Positions 1-8,422 of a stretch of DNA of 64,000 nucleotides are shown piece by piece. The notes below the pieces were generated by a model, which saw nothing but the letters and a program-made list of their open reading frames with translations, had not been told where the DNA came from and did not search any database. A program made the translations under genes and the position numbers. Each line of letters starts with the position of its first letter. Position 1 is the stretch's first letter. This DNA comes from Epilithonimonas arachidiradicis (GTDB taxonomy: Bacteria; Bacteroidota; Bacteroidia; Flavobacteriales; Weeksellaceae): contig NZ_RAQH01000002.1 in NCBI RefSeq assembly GCF_003610695.1, positions 1 to 64,000 on the forward strand. Direction: 5' to 3'.

Positions 1-51
1 CCTCTAGCGCCGATGGTACTGCGATAAGCGGGAGAGTAGGTCGCCGCCAGT
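1..51 (+). rRNA. rrf: 5S ribosomal RNA, 3' end (partial)
   Basis: The first ~50 bases match the conserved 3' part of bacterial 5S rRNA: the TAGCGCCGATGGTACTGC segment followed by GGGAGAGTAGGTCGCCGCCA, which pairs as the loop E/helix V end of the molecule. The 5' two thirds lie outside the window. A run of T and two terminator hairpins follow directly, so this is the end of an rRNA operon read left to right. The exact 3' end is estimated. Confidence 0.93.
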
Positions 52-60
52 TTTTTTAAA

Positions 61-90
61 CCTTCATTCTTTATTGAGTGAAGGTTTTTT
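61..90 (+). terminator. Intrinsic terminator of the rRNA operon
   Basis: CCTTCATTC pairs with GAGTGAAGG (one G-T wobble) around a TTTATT loop, followed by six T. It sits about 10 bases after the 5S end. Confidence 0.85.
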
Positions 91-100
91 GTTTTAACAG

Positions 101-130
101 CCTCATTCATATTTTTGATTGAGGTTTTTT
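101..130 (+). terminator. Second, tandem intrinsic terminator
   Basis: CCTCA pairs with TGAGG around an AT-rich loop, followed by six T. It is a backup hairpin 10 bases after the first, a common arrangement behind rRNA operons. Confidence 0.65.
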
Positions 131-485
131 ATGCCTTATAGTCAAAACTGCATTTTTATACTAATAACTGATAACATTTATTATTCCATCCGATTATATT
201 TGGAATCCTAAAAACGATCTTTTTATTCATTACCTACTCTTTGCATTTTATTTATAAACTAACTTGTTATTTACTATAAACTTTAATCAATTGACGAAGT
301 TGAAATTATTAAAAGATTCAACTCATTAAAATTAATGACTATTCTATATAACAAATAATAAATCAATCAAATGTAGACAATCAACGACTTGTAAAGAATT
401 TGAAATAATCCCATTATTTGTCTAATAATCTGTTAATGTTTTAATAAAAATGCTGTTTTCATTTTTTTACAATTCTTAATTAGAT
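131..485. other. AT-rich intergenic stretch, no gene seen
   Basis: About 350 bases of strongly AT-rich DNA between the rRNA terminators and the promoter of the next gene. I see no plausible reading frame, tRNA or strong hairpin here. Confidence 0.6.
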
Positions 486-493
486 TATTTTTG
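486..493 (+). promoter_or_regulatory. Candidate -7 box (TATTTTTG)
   Basis: An exact match to the Bacteroidota -7 consensus TAnnTTTG, 18 bases before the ATG at 512. No clear TTG is seen at the -33 position. Its position excludes the upstream in-frame TTG at 491 as the translation start. Confidence 0.5.
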
Positions 494-511
494 CAAAAAT
501 TAATTTTTAAA

Positions 512-2008
512 ATGAAAAAATACTTATTTCTTCTTTTAATTTCTTTGGTAGTCATTTCTTGTTCCAAGGTTAAAGTTGAAGGAAATGTAAAAGGTGGTTC
601 TCCTTTGGAAAGAATCGAATTTATTGAGGCTTCTGGTGTTGCAACACTGCCATTGGTTAATATAGGTGTTGATGACAAAGGTAATTTCAAAGGTGATTTC
701 AAAGCGCCTAAGAATGGAATGTATGCAATGACCTATGCCGGAAAAATGAATTTCATTTATCTTAAAAAAGGCCAAACGCTTAAAGTTTCCGGAGATGCGG
801 CCACTTTTCCTGAAGTTTATAAAATCGAAGGCGACGCCAAAAAGAATAACGATTTCATTACAGAAACTCAAAAGTATTTACAAACATACAGCTCTAAGCT
901 GAATATGCAATTGCTTCAGAAGAAAGAGTCTGATTTCTTAACTGAAATTAAAAAAGTTCATTCTGATCTTGAGAAAAATCTAGACGAGACTGCTGATAAA
1001 ATTGGTCCGGATAGCGATGTTGTAAAACTTAAAAAAGACGAGTTGGCGACTAATATTTTAACATTTTTGGTTCAGTATGAAGCCACTCACGGTCAAGCGA
1101 TAGGAGATCCTTCTTTCAAAGTTTCAAAAACATTTACAGATTATGAAAAAACTTTGACAAAAAACAATGATAGAATGGTAGAAGAATTGCCTGTCTACAG
1201 AAACTATCTATTAAACAAACTTGGGCAGGATTTCCAAAACTTTGCAGTGAAGCAAAAAGATAAGGATAATGCAAGTATGTCGACAATCTTTGCGAGATTT
1301 TTAGCTACAAATAAAGAGATGTCTCAAAAAACAAAGGATTATTTACTAGCTTTTGTAATTGCTAAATTTGATCTTAATCCTTATACTTCTGAAGTAGAAA
1401 AAGTTAAAAAAATTAGCGAAGAATATATCAAAGATTCTGAAGTTAAAAAAGATCTGAACTCTGCTATTAATGCTGTATTCGGATTGAAAAAGGGAGAAGA
1501 AGCTCCAAAAGTTAACTTTGTAAAGTTGGATGGTAAATCAGGAAATCTGGAGTCTAATGGAAAGCCAACGTTAGTGATGACATATGCTTCTTGGAATCCT
1601 TATATTGCACAATCCACCATCCCTGTTCTTAAAGAGGTAGTGAATTTCTACAAGTCTAAAGTTAACTTTGCATTTGTAAATGTTGACGATACCAAAGAAC
1701 AATTTACAAAAACAGCGAATGCAATGTTGAAAGGGATCCCTGGAACTAATTATTATGCAGAAGGCGGATTATCATCTGACTATGCTAAAAAGTTCTTTAT
1801 CTACGGATTCAAAATTCCAGGATTTTTCCTGATAGGAAAAGATGGTAAAATAGCGAGCCAGACTTTCTATAATCTGGGAGATGCTAAATTTGTAGAAGAG
1901 ATGAACAAAATCTCTGGTTTGCAGGCGCCGTCCGTTAATCCACAAGCTCAACTTCAAAATGATTTGTTGCAACAGAATCCAAAGACTGATTCTGCAAAAA
2001 CGAAATAA
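512..2008 (+). CDS. Lipoprotein with DUF4369-like and cysteine-less thioredoxin-fold domains
   Basis: A 498-residue envelope lipoprotein. The N-terminus MKKYLFLLLISLVVISC is a signal peptide ending in a lipobox cysteine. Residues ~25-130 resemble the beta-rich DUF4369 domain that precedes many Bacteroidota TlpA/ResA-like proteins. A charged helical middle follows, and residues ~330-475 look like an AhpC/TSA-thioredoxin fold. Where the family normally has a WCxxC redox motif this protein reads SWNPYIAQS, with no cysteine, so it is probably not a disulfide oxidoreductase and may be a structural or binding derivative. The start at 512 is chosen because the signal peptide begins there and a -7 box covers the upstream TTG. 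The methyltransferase gene follows after 3 bases. Confidence 0.8.
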   Translation: MKKYLFLLLISLVVISCSKVKVEGNVKGGSPLERIEFIEASGVATLPLVNIGVDDKGNFKGDFKAPKNGMYAMTYAGKMNFIYLKKGQTLKVSGDAATFPEVYKIEGDAKKNNDFITETQKYLQTYSSKLNMQLLQKKESDFLTEIKKVHSDLEKNLDETADKIGPDSDVVKLKKDELATNILTFLVQYEATHGQAIGDPSFKVSKTFTDYEKTLTKNNDRMVEELPVYRNYLLNKLGQDFQNFAVKQKDKDNASMSTIFARFLATNKEMSQKTKDYLLAFVIAKFDLNPYTSEVEKVKKISEEYIKDSEVKKDLNSAINAVFGLKKGEEAPKVNFVKLDGKSGNLESNGKPTLVMTYASWNPYIAQSTIPVLKEVVNFYKSKVNFAFVNVDDTKEQFTKTANAMLKGIPGTNYYAEGGLSSDYAKKFFIYGFKIPGFFLIGKDGKIASQTFYNLGDAKFVEEMNKISGLQAPSVNPQAQLQNDLLQQNPKTDSAKTK

Positions 2009-2011
2009 TCT

Positions 2012-3421
2012 ATGAGGAATAAAAAAAAGAATCAAATTCTTGAAAATATCAGACTCCTTTCTGCCGGTGCGAAAGGAGTTTCTGTTGGTAAAACAGAACT
2101 TGGGAAAACTGTTTTGGTCTCCGGAGCAGTTCCTGGTGATCTGGTAAACGTCAAAGTTAAGAAATCAAAAAGTAATTATTTCGAAGGCGAAGCAGTTGAG
2201 ATTCTGGAATATTCCCAGGACAGAGTGGAACCAAAGTGTATCCATTTCGGAACTTGCGGTGGATGCAAATGGCAGAATATTGCTTACGAAAAACAATTAG
2301 AGTTCAAACATAACGAAGTAGTCAACAATATCACCAGGATTGGTGGTGTTTCCGGATTTGATATAATTCCGATTCTTGGTTCAGAAGAGCAATATTTTTA
2401 CAGAAACAAAATGGAGTTCTCTTTTTCTAATGCACGTTGGTTGACTCAATATGAGATCAGTTCAGAAGAAAATTTCGGAAACAAAGATGCTTTAGGGTTT
2501 CATATTCCGGGAATGTGGAGCAAGATTTTGGATCTTAAAGAATGTTTTCTGCAGGAAGATCCTTCAAACCAAATCCGTTTAGCAGTAAAAAAATATGCTG
2601 TAGATAATGGACTTGAATTTTATGATGTCAAGGCCCAGGAAGGATTTTTAAGAACATTGATGCTTCGTCAAAATTCTAAAGGCGAATGGATGGTTCTTTT
2701 CCAATTGTACAAGGAGTTAGAAGCTGAGAGAATCCAGCTATTCGATTTTCTTTTAAATCAATTCCCACAGATTAAAACGCTTGTATTTGCTATTAACCCA
2801 AAAGGAAATGACAGCATCTACGATTTGGATATCCAAACTTATTTTGGAGAAGGTTTTCTTTATGAAGAGATGGATGGATTGAAATTTAAAATCGGACCAA
2901 AATCTTTTTTTCAGACTAATTACCGTCAGGCATTAGAGCTTTACAGAAAAACCCTTGAGTTTGCTGAGCTAACAGGCGATCAAGTGGTTTATGACCTTTA
3001 TACAGGAACGGGAACGATTGCTCAATATGTTGCGAGAAATGCAAGGCACGTTATCGGAATCGAAGCCGTGCAAGAGGCGATAGATGCAGCCATAGAGCAT
3101 GCAGAACTGAATGGTCTTGATAATACAACCTTCTATGCTGGTGATATGAAAAACGTCTTCAATGATGAGTTTCTGGAAAATCATCCGAAAGCCGATGTAT
3201 TGATTACGGATCCACCTCGTGACGGGATGCACCAGAAAGTTGTGGAACAAATCCTGAAATTATCTCCGGAAAGAATCGTGTATGTAAGTTGCAACTCTGC
3301 GACACAAGCGAGAGATATTGCATTGATGAAAGATGATTATGAATTGGTGAAGATTCTTCCCGTTGATATGTTCCCACAAACGCATCACGTAGAGAATATC
3401 GCTTTGCTAATCAAAAAATAA
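2012..3421 (+). CDS. rlmD: 23S rRNA (uracil-5-)-methyltransferase, RlmD/RumA type
   Basis: A 469-residue SAM-dependent RNA m5U methyltransferase. The N-terminal TRAM domain covers residues ~10-70. Cysteines 76, 82, 85 and 178 (CIHFGTCGGC and KECF) match the [4Fe-4S] cluster ligands of RumA. The C-terminal Rossmann domain carries DLYTGTGTIAQ for SAM binding, DPPRDGMH, and the catalytic cysteine in YVSCNSATQ (about C427). The family methylates U1939 of 23S rRNA in Escherichia coli; paralogues act on U747 or tRNA U54, so the exact target is inferred. It starts 3 bases after the preceding stop and is probably cotranscribed with it. Confidence 0.92.
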   Translation: MRNKKKNQILENIRLLSAGAKGVSVGKTELGKTVLVSGAVPGDLVNVKVKKSKSNYFEGEAVEILEYSQDRVEPKCIHFGTCGGCKWQNIAYEKQLEFKHNEVVNNITRIGGVSGFDIIPILGSEEQYFYRNKMEFSFSNARWLTQYEISSEENFGNKDALGFHIPGMWSKILDLKECFLQEDPSNQIRLAVKKYAVDNGLEFYDVKAQEGFLRTLMLRQNSKGEWMVLFQLYKELEAERIQLFDFLLNQFPQIKTLVFAINPKGNDSIYDLDIQTYFGEGFLYEEMDGLKFKIGPKSFFQTNYRQALELYRKTLEFAELTGDQVVYDLYTGTGTIAQYVARNARHVIGIEAVQEAIDAAIEHAELNGLDNTTFYAGDMKNVFNDEFLENHPKADVLITDPPRDGMHQKVVEQILKLSPERIVYVSCNSATQARDIALMKDDYELVKILPVDMFPQTHHVENIALLIKK

Positions 3422-3455
3422 GATTTAATTTTAGTCTAAATTCTACCATCAGATA

Positions 3456-3941
3456 ATGAAGAATTTAATATTATTTTTCGGATTTCTATTACTTCTCACC
3501 AGTTGCGGAGGAGACGATGATATTTGTCTGAGTGCTGACTCTACACCAAGATTGAAACTTAAATTTAAAAGTGCAGCCAATATAAGTAGTAATCAATTGA
3601 TTGAAGTTGATACATTGTATGTAGATGTAGATTACGGTAAAGCCAATTTAACCAATATCATAACAGCTCAGGCAAATGTAGATTCTATTTTTGTTCCGAT
3701 GAGAGTAGATGATGTTCAGTACACTGATATCTATTTCAGAATAAGAAAAGATGGCCCGAGAAGTAAGATGAGAGTCAATTATACCACAAAACCAATCTAT
3801 GTTTCGCCGGCTTGTGGTTATAAAGTTAATTATGAAAACCTGAATGCTGAGCTTTTGGAAAGTAATCCTGTACAAAATGTTGAATCCAATCATACCTCAT
3901 TAACCGATGAAAGTAGAATCAATTTTTATCTGCGCCTTTAG
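3456..3941 (+). CDS. DUF6452-like lipoprotein
   Basis: A 161-residue predicted lipoprotein with signal MKNLILFFGFLLLLTSC (lipobox cysteine at 17) followed by an acidic GGDDD stretch. The body is beta-rich with the line TPRLKLKFK near residue 30 and a conserved-looking CGYK near residue 120, features I associate with DUF6452 of Flavobacteriaceae. No enzymatic motif is visible. It overlaps the next gene by 35 bases, which suggests translational coupling. The pair directly after an rlmD-type gene is an arrangement I recall from other flavobacteria. The function is unknown. Confidence 0.75.
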   Translation: MKNLILFFGFLLLLTSCGGDDDICLSADSTPRLKLKFKSAANISSNQLIEVDTLYVDVDYGKANLTNIITAQANVDSIFVPMRVDDVQYTDIYFRIRKDGPRSKMRVNYTTKPIYVSPACGYKVNYENLNAELLESNPVQNVESNHTSLTDESRINFYLRL

Positions 3942-4575
3942 TCTGTTTTCTGCTTTTGGATTTGCCCAGCAAAAACAAGACGAGAAAAAACAGGATTCTT
4001 TTAAGTGGAAATATACGCCCAATTTTACGGTTGGAATAGATGCGCTCAATTTAGGAATAAGCTTTTTTGGCGACAGAAAATTATATCAGGGATTCATTTC
4101 CAGCAGGATCAACAAAAGAGTCCACGCGGTTATCGATTTGGGATATGACAAAAATGTTTATCAAAAAAACGGATATGATGCCAAAGCAGATGGACTGTTT
4201 GCAAAAGTTGGAGGTTTCTATATGCTGACTATGGATCCGGAAAATGATCTCAACGGCTTCTATGCCGGTGCCAAATTGGCAGGAAGCTTCTATTCCCAAG
4301 AATATATGGCCATCCCTGTAAAAGGACAATATTCCGAAGGAGTGACAGTCGCTTTTGATCCCTCGACACAAAGCAGTTATTGGATAGAAGCATCTCTGGG
4401 CGCAAGAGTTCAGGTTTTTGAAAGTAATTTCTTTATCGACATCAATGTGCAACCAAGATATTTGGCATACACCACCAAGCAGGACGAGATAACCCCTATG
4501 ATAGTTCCTGGTTTTGGAAGGAGCTCAGGAAGTTTCACCATGGGAATCAGCTGGAGTTTAGCATATCGGTTTTAA
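3907..4575 (+). CDS. DUF6048-like outer-membrane protein
   Basis: A 222-residue protein with a signal peptide (MKVESIFICAFSLFSAFGFAQ) followed by alternating hydrophobic/polar beta strands and a terminal aromatic (SWSLAYRF), the layout of a small outer-membrane beta barrel. It resembles the DUF6048 family found beside DUF6452 proteins. The ATG lies inside the end of the upstream lipoprotein gene (35-base overlap), so the two products are probably made together and may form one envelope unit. No biochemical function is known to me. Confidence 0.75.
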   Translation: MKVESIFICAFSLFSAFGFAQQKQDEKKQDSFKWKYTPNFTVGIDALNLGISFFGDRKLYQGFISSRINKRVHAVIDLGYDKNVYQKNGYDAKADGLFAKVGGFYMLTMDPENDLNGFYAGAKLAGSFYSQEYMAIPVKGQYSEGVTVAFDPSTQSSYWIEASLGARVQVFESNFFIDINVQPRYLAYTTKQDEITPMIVPGFGRSSGSFTMGISWSLAYRF

Positions 4576-4584
4576 ATTTTTTAG

Positions 4585-4680
4585 AAGCTTGATCCCGCTT
4601 TCCGCTCATACTCCTCGCTCTGGCGCTCCACTTCGTTCCGCGCCATCGCTGCGGGGTAACCGCTACAATCGAGGCTAGGT
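4585..4680. repeat. ~95 bp GC-rich CCGCT element, copy 1
   Basis: A GC-rich island in AT-rich DNA. The left end reads AGCTTGATCCCGCTTTCCGCT and the right end GGTAACCGCTACAATCGAGGC. CCCGC (4594-4598) pairs with GCGGG (4651-4655), and inside it TGGCGC (4621-4626) pairs with GCGCCA (4640-4645), giving a nested stem. A second element with similar ends but another core lies at 11846-11955. It follows the 3' end of a gene. It looks like a dispersed structured intergenic element. Confidence 0.65.
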
Positions 4681-4716
4681 ATAAATCATTCGAAATAAAA
4701 TAAATGTGTTAAAATA

Positions 4717-4753
4717 AAAAAAAGCCTTGCTGTAATCTACAGCAAGGCTTTTT
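4717..4753. terminator. Bidirectional terminator
   Basis: AAAGCCTTGCTGTA pairs perfectly with TACAGCAAGGCTTT around a 3-base loop, with A runs on the left and T runs on the right. It serves the converging DUF6048 gene and sppA. Confidence 0.9.
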
Positions 4754-4767
4754 ATAATTAAGTATGA

Positions 4768-6513
4768 CTAATTAATCTTAATACTGAAAGGACTTTCCAT
4801 CACCACAGCAGACTTAGTATCAGGATCCGTAATGTGCTGGAAAATTTTGAAATTCTCTTTGCCAAGTTTACTTTTGATCAATCTGGTGGAGAAATCTTCT
4901 TCAGTTTCCGAAGAAAATATCTGCTCAAATTTTGAAACCTTTGCAGGATAAGAAGATACATTGTACGTTTTTAGATTTGCAGATTTAGCCGCAAACTTAA
5001 TAGCATCCTGTAAAGATCCCAGTTCATCCACCAAACCGATCTCTTTGGCTCTCACGCCAGACCATACTCTGCCACCACCAATGGCATCGATCTCCTCAAA
5101 AGTCTTTTTCCTATTTTGAGTTACAAAATGAACAAAACGTTGATAGGTTGCTTCTACACTTCTTGTCATAATAGAGAGTGTTCCGGGAGTCAAACCATTA
5201 ATAGCCGAGATCATATTAGAATTAGCATTAGTAGAGACCACATCACTTCTGATTCCGTTTTTCTCCGCCAGATCTTTGAAGTAAGGAACCACTCCGAAAA
5301 CGCCAATAGATCCTGTTAAAGTATTAGGCCCGGAAAAGATTTTGTCAGCACCCATCGCAATATAATAACCTCCGGAAGCTGCATAATCTCCAAAAGAAAC
5401 AACCACTGGTTTTTTTCTTTTCAATTGTTGCATCTCAAAAAGAATTTCGTCAGAAGCATTGGCACTTCCTCCTGGGGAATTGATTCTGAAAACAACCGCT
5501 TTTACATCATCATCTTTTTGAAGTTTTTTAATTTCCTTCAGAAAGTTTTCAGAATAGATACCGTCATATCCTTTACCATTGTAAATTGCACCAGATGCAT
5601 ATAAGATGGCGATCTTTTTACCATCATTGTCAGAGTCCAGAGATTCGGAATATTTGGCAAAGGAGATTTTATTCAGTTTTTTATCTTTATCGATATTCAG
5701 TTTTTTCTTGATGATATTATCGTATTCAGATTTCTGAATGAGTTGATCTGCCAATTTATATTGCAAGCTAAGATTAGGAAGATAACTGTAAAGGCTGTCT
5801 GTTATGGTGTTCAGCTCAGTCAACGGGATTTTTCTCGATTCGGCAATTTTTCGAGACGTATTAGACCAGATGTCATTTAGTAATGTCGAAAGTTGTTCTT
5901 TGTTTTCAGGCGAAATTTCATCTCTCAAGAAAGGCTCAACTGCCGCTTTGAATTTGCCGTGACGGATAACCTGGATGCCGATTCCATATTTTTCAGCAAA
6001 GTTTTTAAAAAATGTAACTTCTGTAGAAAGTCCTTTCAATTCGATCAATCCTGCGGGATTCAGATAATATTTGTCGGCCACGGACCCCAAATAGTAAGCC
6101 CCTTGAGAAACCGCATTTCCGTAGGCGTAGACAAACTTCCCGCTTTTTTTGAAATCGTTCAAAGCACTTCTAATATCATCTAACTGGGTTATACCAGCAT
6201 TGATATTGTCCATTTCCAAACTGATTCCTTTGATTTTATTATCGGTTTTTGCATTTTCAATCGCTTGCAAAATATCATAAAGCAAAACTGCTTTCGACTC
6301 ACTTTTAAAAGCAAGAAGATCTTCCTGATCTTCGGAAGGACTATCTATTATTCTGGTTTTAAGATCTAAGGTAAGAATAGAGTCAGATTTTACATCAGTT
6401 CCTCCCGAAACCGAAGATAAAATAAGAAATGCAATAAAAAACACGAAAAAACCTGCAATCGCAATGAAGATTGCAGTTAAATTTGCTAAGACTATTTTGA
6501 AAAAACTTTTCAT
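4768..6513 (-). CDS. sppA: Signal peptide peptidase SppA, 67 kDa type
   Basis: A 581-residue membrane-anchored serine protease with a Ser-Lys dyad that degrades cleaved signal peptides. One N-terminal transmembrane segment (residues ~5-33) is followed by two tandem ClpP-like domains, the long 67 kDa arrangement. The catalytic lysine is K189 in GKFKAAVEPF of the first domain and the nucleophile S380 in GDYAASGGYYIA of the second, matching K209 and S409 of the Escherichia coli enzyme. NSPGGSANASDEI supports the second domain. It is divergent from folK with only ~20 bases between the start codons. Confidence 0.95.
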   Translation of the reverse strand: MKSFFKIVLANLTAIFIAIAGFFVFFIAFLILSSVSGGTDVKSDSILTLDLKTRIIDSPSEDQEDLLAFKSESKAVLLYDILQAIENAKTDNKIKGISLEMDNINAGITQLDDIRSALNDFKKSGKFVYAYGNAVSQGAYYLGSVADKYYLNPAGLIELKGLSTEVTFFKNFAEKYGIGIQVIRHGKFKAAVEPFLRDEISPENKEQLSTLLNDIWSNTSRKIAESRKIPLTELNTITDSLYSYLPNLSLQYKLADQLIQKSEYDNIIKKKLNIDKDKKLNKISFAKYSESLDSDNDGKKIAILYASGAIYNGKGYDGIYSENFLKEIKKLQKDDDVKAVVFRINSPGGSANASDEILFEMQQLKRKKPVVVSFGDYAASGGYYIAMGADKIFSGPNTLTGSIGVFGVVPYFKDLAEKNGIRSDVVSTNANSNMISAINGLTPGTLSIMTRSVEATYQRFVHFVTQNRKKTFEEIDAIGGGRVWSGVRAKEIGLVDELGSLQDAIKFAAKSANLKTYNVSSYPAKVSKFEQIFSSETEEDFSTRLIKSKLGKENFKIFQHITDPDTKSAVVMESPFSIKIN

Positions 6514-6534
6514 CTATAATATTATTTGTTCTAT

Positions 6535-6951
6535 ATGTCGTACAATGATGTCATTTTGTTACTTGGAAGTAATATAAATAATCCGGAGAAAAATATTGAA
6601 ATCGCTCTTGAAAAGATAGAAAATCAAACGGGTTCAATATTAACAAAATCTAAATTAATATTAACAAAACCTGTAGAATTTGAAAGTTATAATAATTTTT
6701 GTAATATTGCAATTAAATTAAAAACACAATTTTCGCCTATAAAACTACTTTCTGAGTTGAAGGCTATTGAGAAAAATATGGGTCGTACAAGCGATTCTGC
6801 TGATCTCGGGGTCTATCAGGATAGAGTTATAGACATTGATATAATATTATATAACAATATAAAGTTTAGTTCTAAGAGATTAATTATTCCTCATCAAAAG
6901 AATCTTTACGAGAGAGATTTTGCAAGGGAACTCATTAATGAGGTGAAATAA
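6535..6951 (+). CDS. folK: 2-amino-4-hydroxy-6-hydroxymethyldihydropteridine diphosphokinase
   Basis: A 138-residue HPPK enzyme of folate synthesis; it transfers pyrophosphate from ATP to 6-hydroxymethyl-7,8-dihydropterin. The N-terminal LLLGSNINNPEKNI and the signature DRVIDIDIILYNN with the metal-binding aspartates are present, and the length fits the family. The ATG at 6535 (MSYNDVILLLGSN) is preferred over the TTG 9 bases upstream because homologues begin close to the LLLGSN strand. The dihydropteroate-pathway partners are not in this window. Confidence 0.93.
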   Translation: MSYNDVILLLGSNINNPEKNIEIALEKIENQTGSILTKSKLILTKPVEFESYNNFCNIAIKLKTQFSPIKLLSELKAIEKNMGRTSDSADLGVYQDRVIDIDIILYNNIKFSSKRLIIPHQKNLYERDFARELINEVK

Positions 6952-6966
6952 ATTTTTGTAACACAG

Positions 6967-8394
6967 ATGACTATGAAGAAAAAACTATTTCTATTCTTCC
7001 TATTACCAGTTCTTGGTCTGGCTCAGACTAACGACTATGAAAGTAAGCCGGAAACCCAGCCATTCAATAACAAAAGCCGACTTTTCAAAGATTGGTCAGT
7101 TTCTGTTGGTGGCGGAGCAGCTTTTATGACACATGCCGACCTTACGTCTTTCTATGACGGGAAAATCAATTGGGGTTGGAATGGCTATGTCAGTTTGGAT
7201 AAACAGATAACGCACACTTTCGGTTTATCCTTGATGTACACCAGAGGACAGACAAACCAAAAAGCTTATCTTAATGATGCGGCGGGTGTTGGCCACGGCT
7301 ATACAAAATTTAACCAGGTTGCTTTATTAGGTGATGTCAATTTTTCTAATCTAATGAGAAGAGTTGACAACAGATCAAAGTTCAGATGGGCATTGCACGG
7401 TTATGCAGGAATTGGGCTTACAAGCTATAAAACATTTTTGCAGGATAATAATGTATTAGGAAAATGGCCTTTATACATTGATCAAAAAATGGATTTCGGC
7501 AGTTTTACCTATATAGGTGGTGTTGGTTTGAAGTATAATATTTCCAGACTACTTGACATCGAACTAAGAACACTATATCTTATGAGTGGTGACGAAGAGT
7601 TTGATGGTGGTGGCTGGACAAGAAATGCTTATCCGGGATATAATTTGATTAATGATACTTATTCTGATAATGCATGGCTTGTTAACTTAGGTTTATCATT
7701 CAAGTTAGGTAAACATCCGGATCATCTTCGTTGGGTAGATCCACTTCAAGGAGCTTATGCAAAGGCAGAAATTTTGGAAGAACAATTCAAAGATTTCAAA
7801 GTTTGTGAGAAAGGTGATCAGGATAATGACGGTGTTTGTGATGATTGGGATAGACAATTAGATACACCGGCTGGTGCAAGAGTGGATGGTGCAGGTGTTG
7901 CCTTAGATACAGATCTAGATGGCGTTATCGATCTTAATGACAAATGTGTGACTGTCCCTGGACCAATTCAAAATAATGGCTGTCCGTTAGAAACAAAGGC
8001 TCAGGTTTTACCAGTTAAAGAAGTTGCTATTGATGAGATCAACAAGTATTTCAACGGGATAGAGTTTGAGTTGAACAAGGATGTTATAAGAACTAAGTCT
8101 TTCTCTGATCTTGATAATGCGGCTGAGATCATAAAAACTCTTGGAGGAGACAGCAAATTTATTGTTGTAGGAGCAACTGACAGTAGAGGCTCATCAGCAT
8201 ACAATAAAAAATTATCCCAAGCTAGAGCAAACGCAGTTTTAAATTACCTTGTCAATAAAGGGGTTTCTGCGAGTGTATTAACTGCTGAAGGAAGAGGAAA
8301 AGAAGATCTGAAATATACAGAATGTGATCCGGCAACGAAATGTCCGGAGTGGAAAAATGAAGCTAACAGAAGAGTATATTTCGTCGCAAAATAA
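6967..8394 (+). CDS. OmpA family outer-membrane protein (first of a tandem pair)
   Basis: A 475-residue protein with a signal peptide (MTMKKKLFLFFLLPVLGLAQ), an N-terminal eight-stranded-type beta barrel (~35-260), a calcium-binding thrombospondin type 3-like linker (DNDGVCDDWDRQLDTPAG and DTDLDGVIDLNDKC, ~285-340), and a C-terminal OmpA domain that binds peptidoglycan (~360-475; LSQARANAVLNYL and a terminal NRRVYF). It anchors the outer membrane to the cell wall. A second ATG 6 bases downstream is an equally good start. The next gene, 28 bases on, is a paralogue with the same architecture. Confidence 0.92.
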   Translation: MTMKKKLFLFFLLPVLGLAQTNDYESKPETQPFNNKSRLFKDWSVSVGGGAAFMTHADLTSFYDGKINWGWNGYVSLDKQITHTFGLSLMYTRGQTNQKAYLNDAAGVGHGYTKFNQVALLGDVNFSNLMRRVDNRSKFRWALHGYAGIGLTSYKTFLQDNNVLGKWPLYIDQKMDFGSFTYIGGVGLKYNISRLLDIELRTLYLMSGDEEFDGGGWTRNAYPGYNLINDTYSDNAWLVNLGLSFKLGKHPDHLRWVDPLQGAYAKAEILEEQFKDFKVCEKGDQDNDGVCDDWDRQLDTPAGARVDGAGVALDTDLDGVIDLNDKCVTVPGPIQNNGCPLETKAQVLPVKEVAIDEINKYFNGIEFELNKDVIRTKSFSDLDNAAEIIKTLGGDSKFIVVGATDSRGSSAYNKKLSQARANAVLNYLVNKGVSASVLTAEGRGKEDLKYTECDPATKCPEWKNEANRRVYFVAK

Positions 8395-8422
8395 ATAAAC
8401 TAGAAAAAAACATTAATAGAAT

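Noticed and set aside
433-702. Minus-strand frame across the promoter of the first gene
   Set aside because: It is antisense to the lipoprotein signal peptide and lacks any family resemblance.
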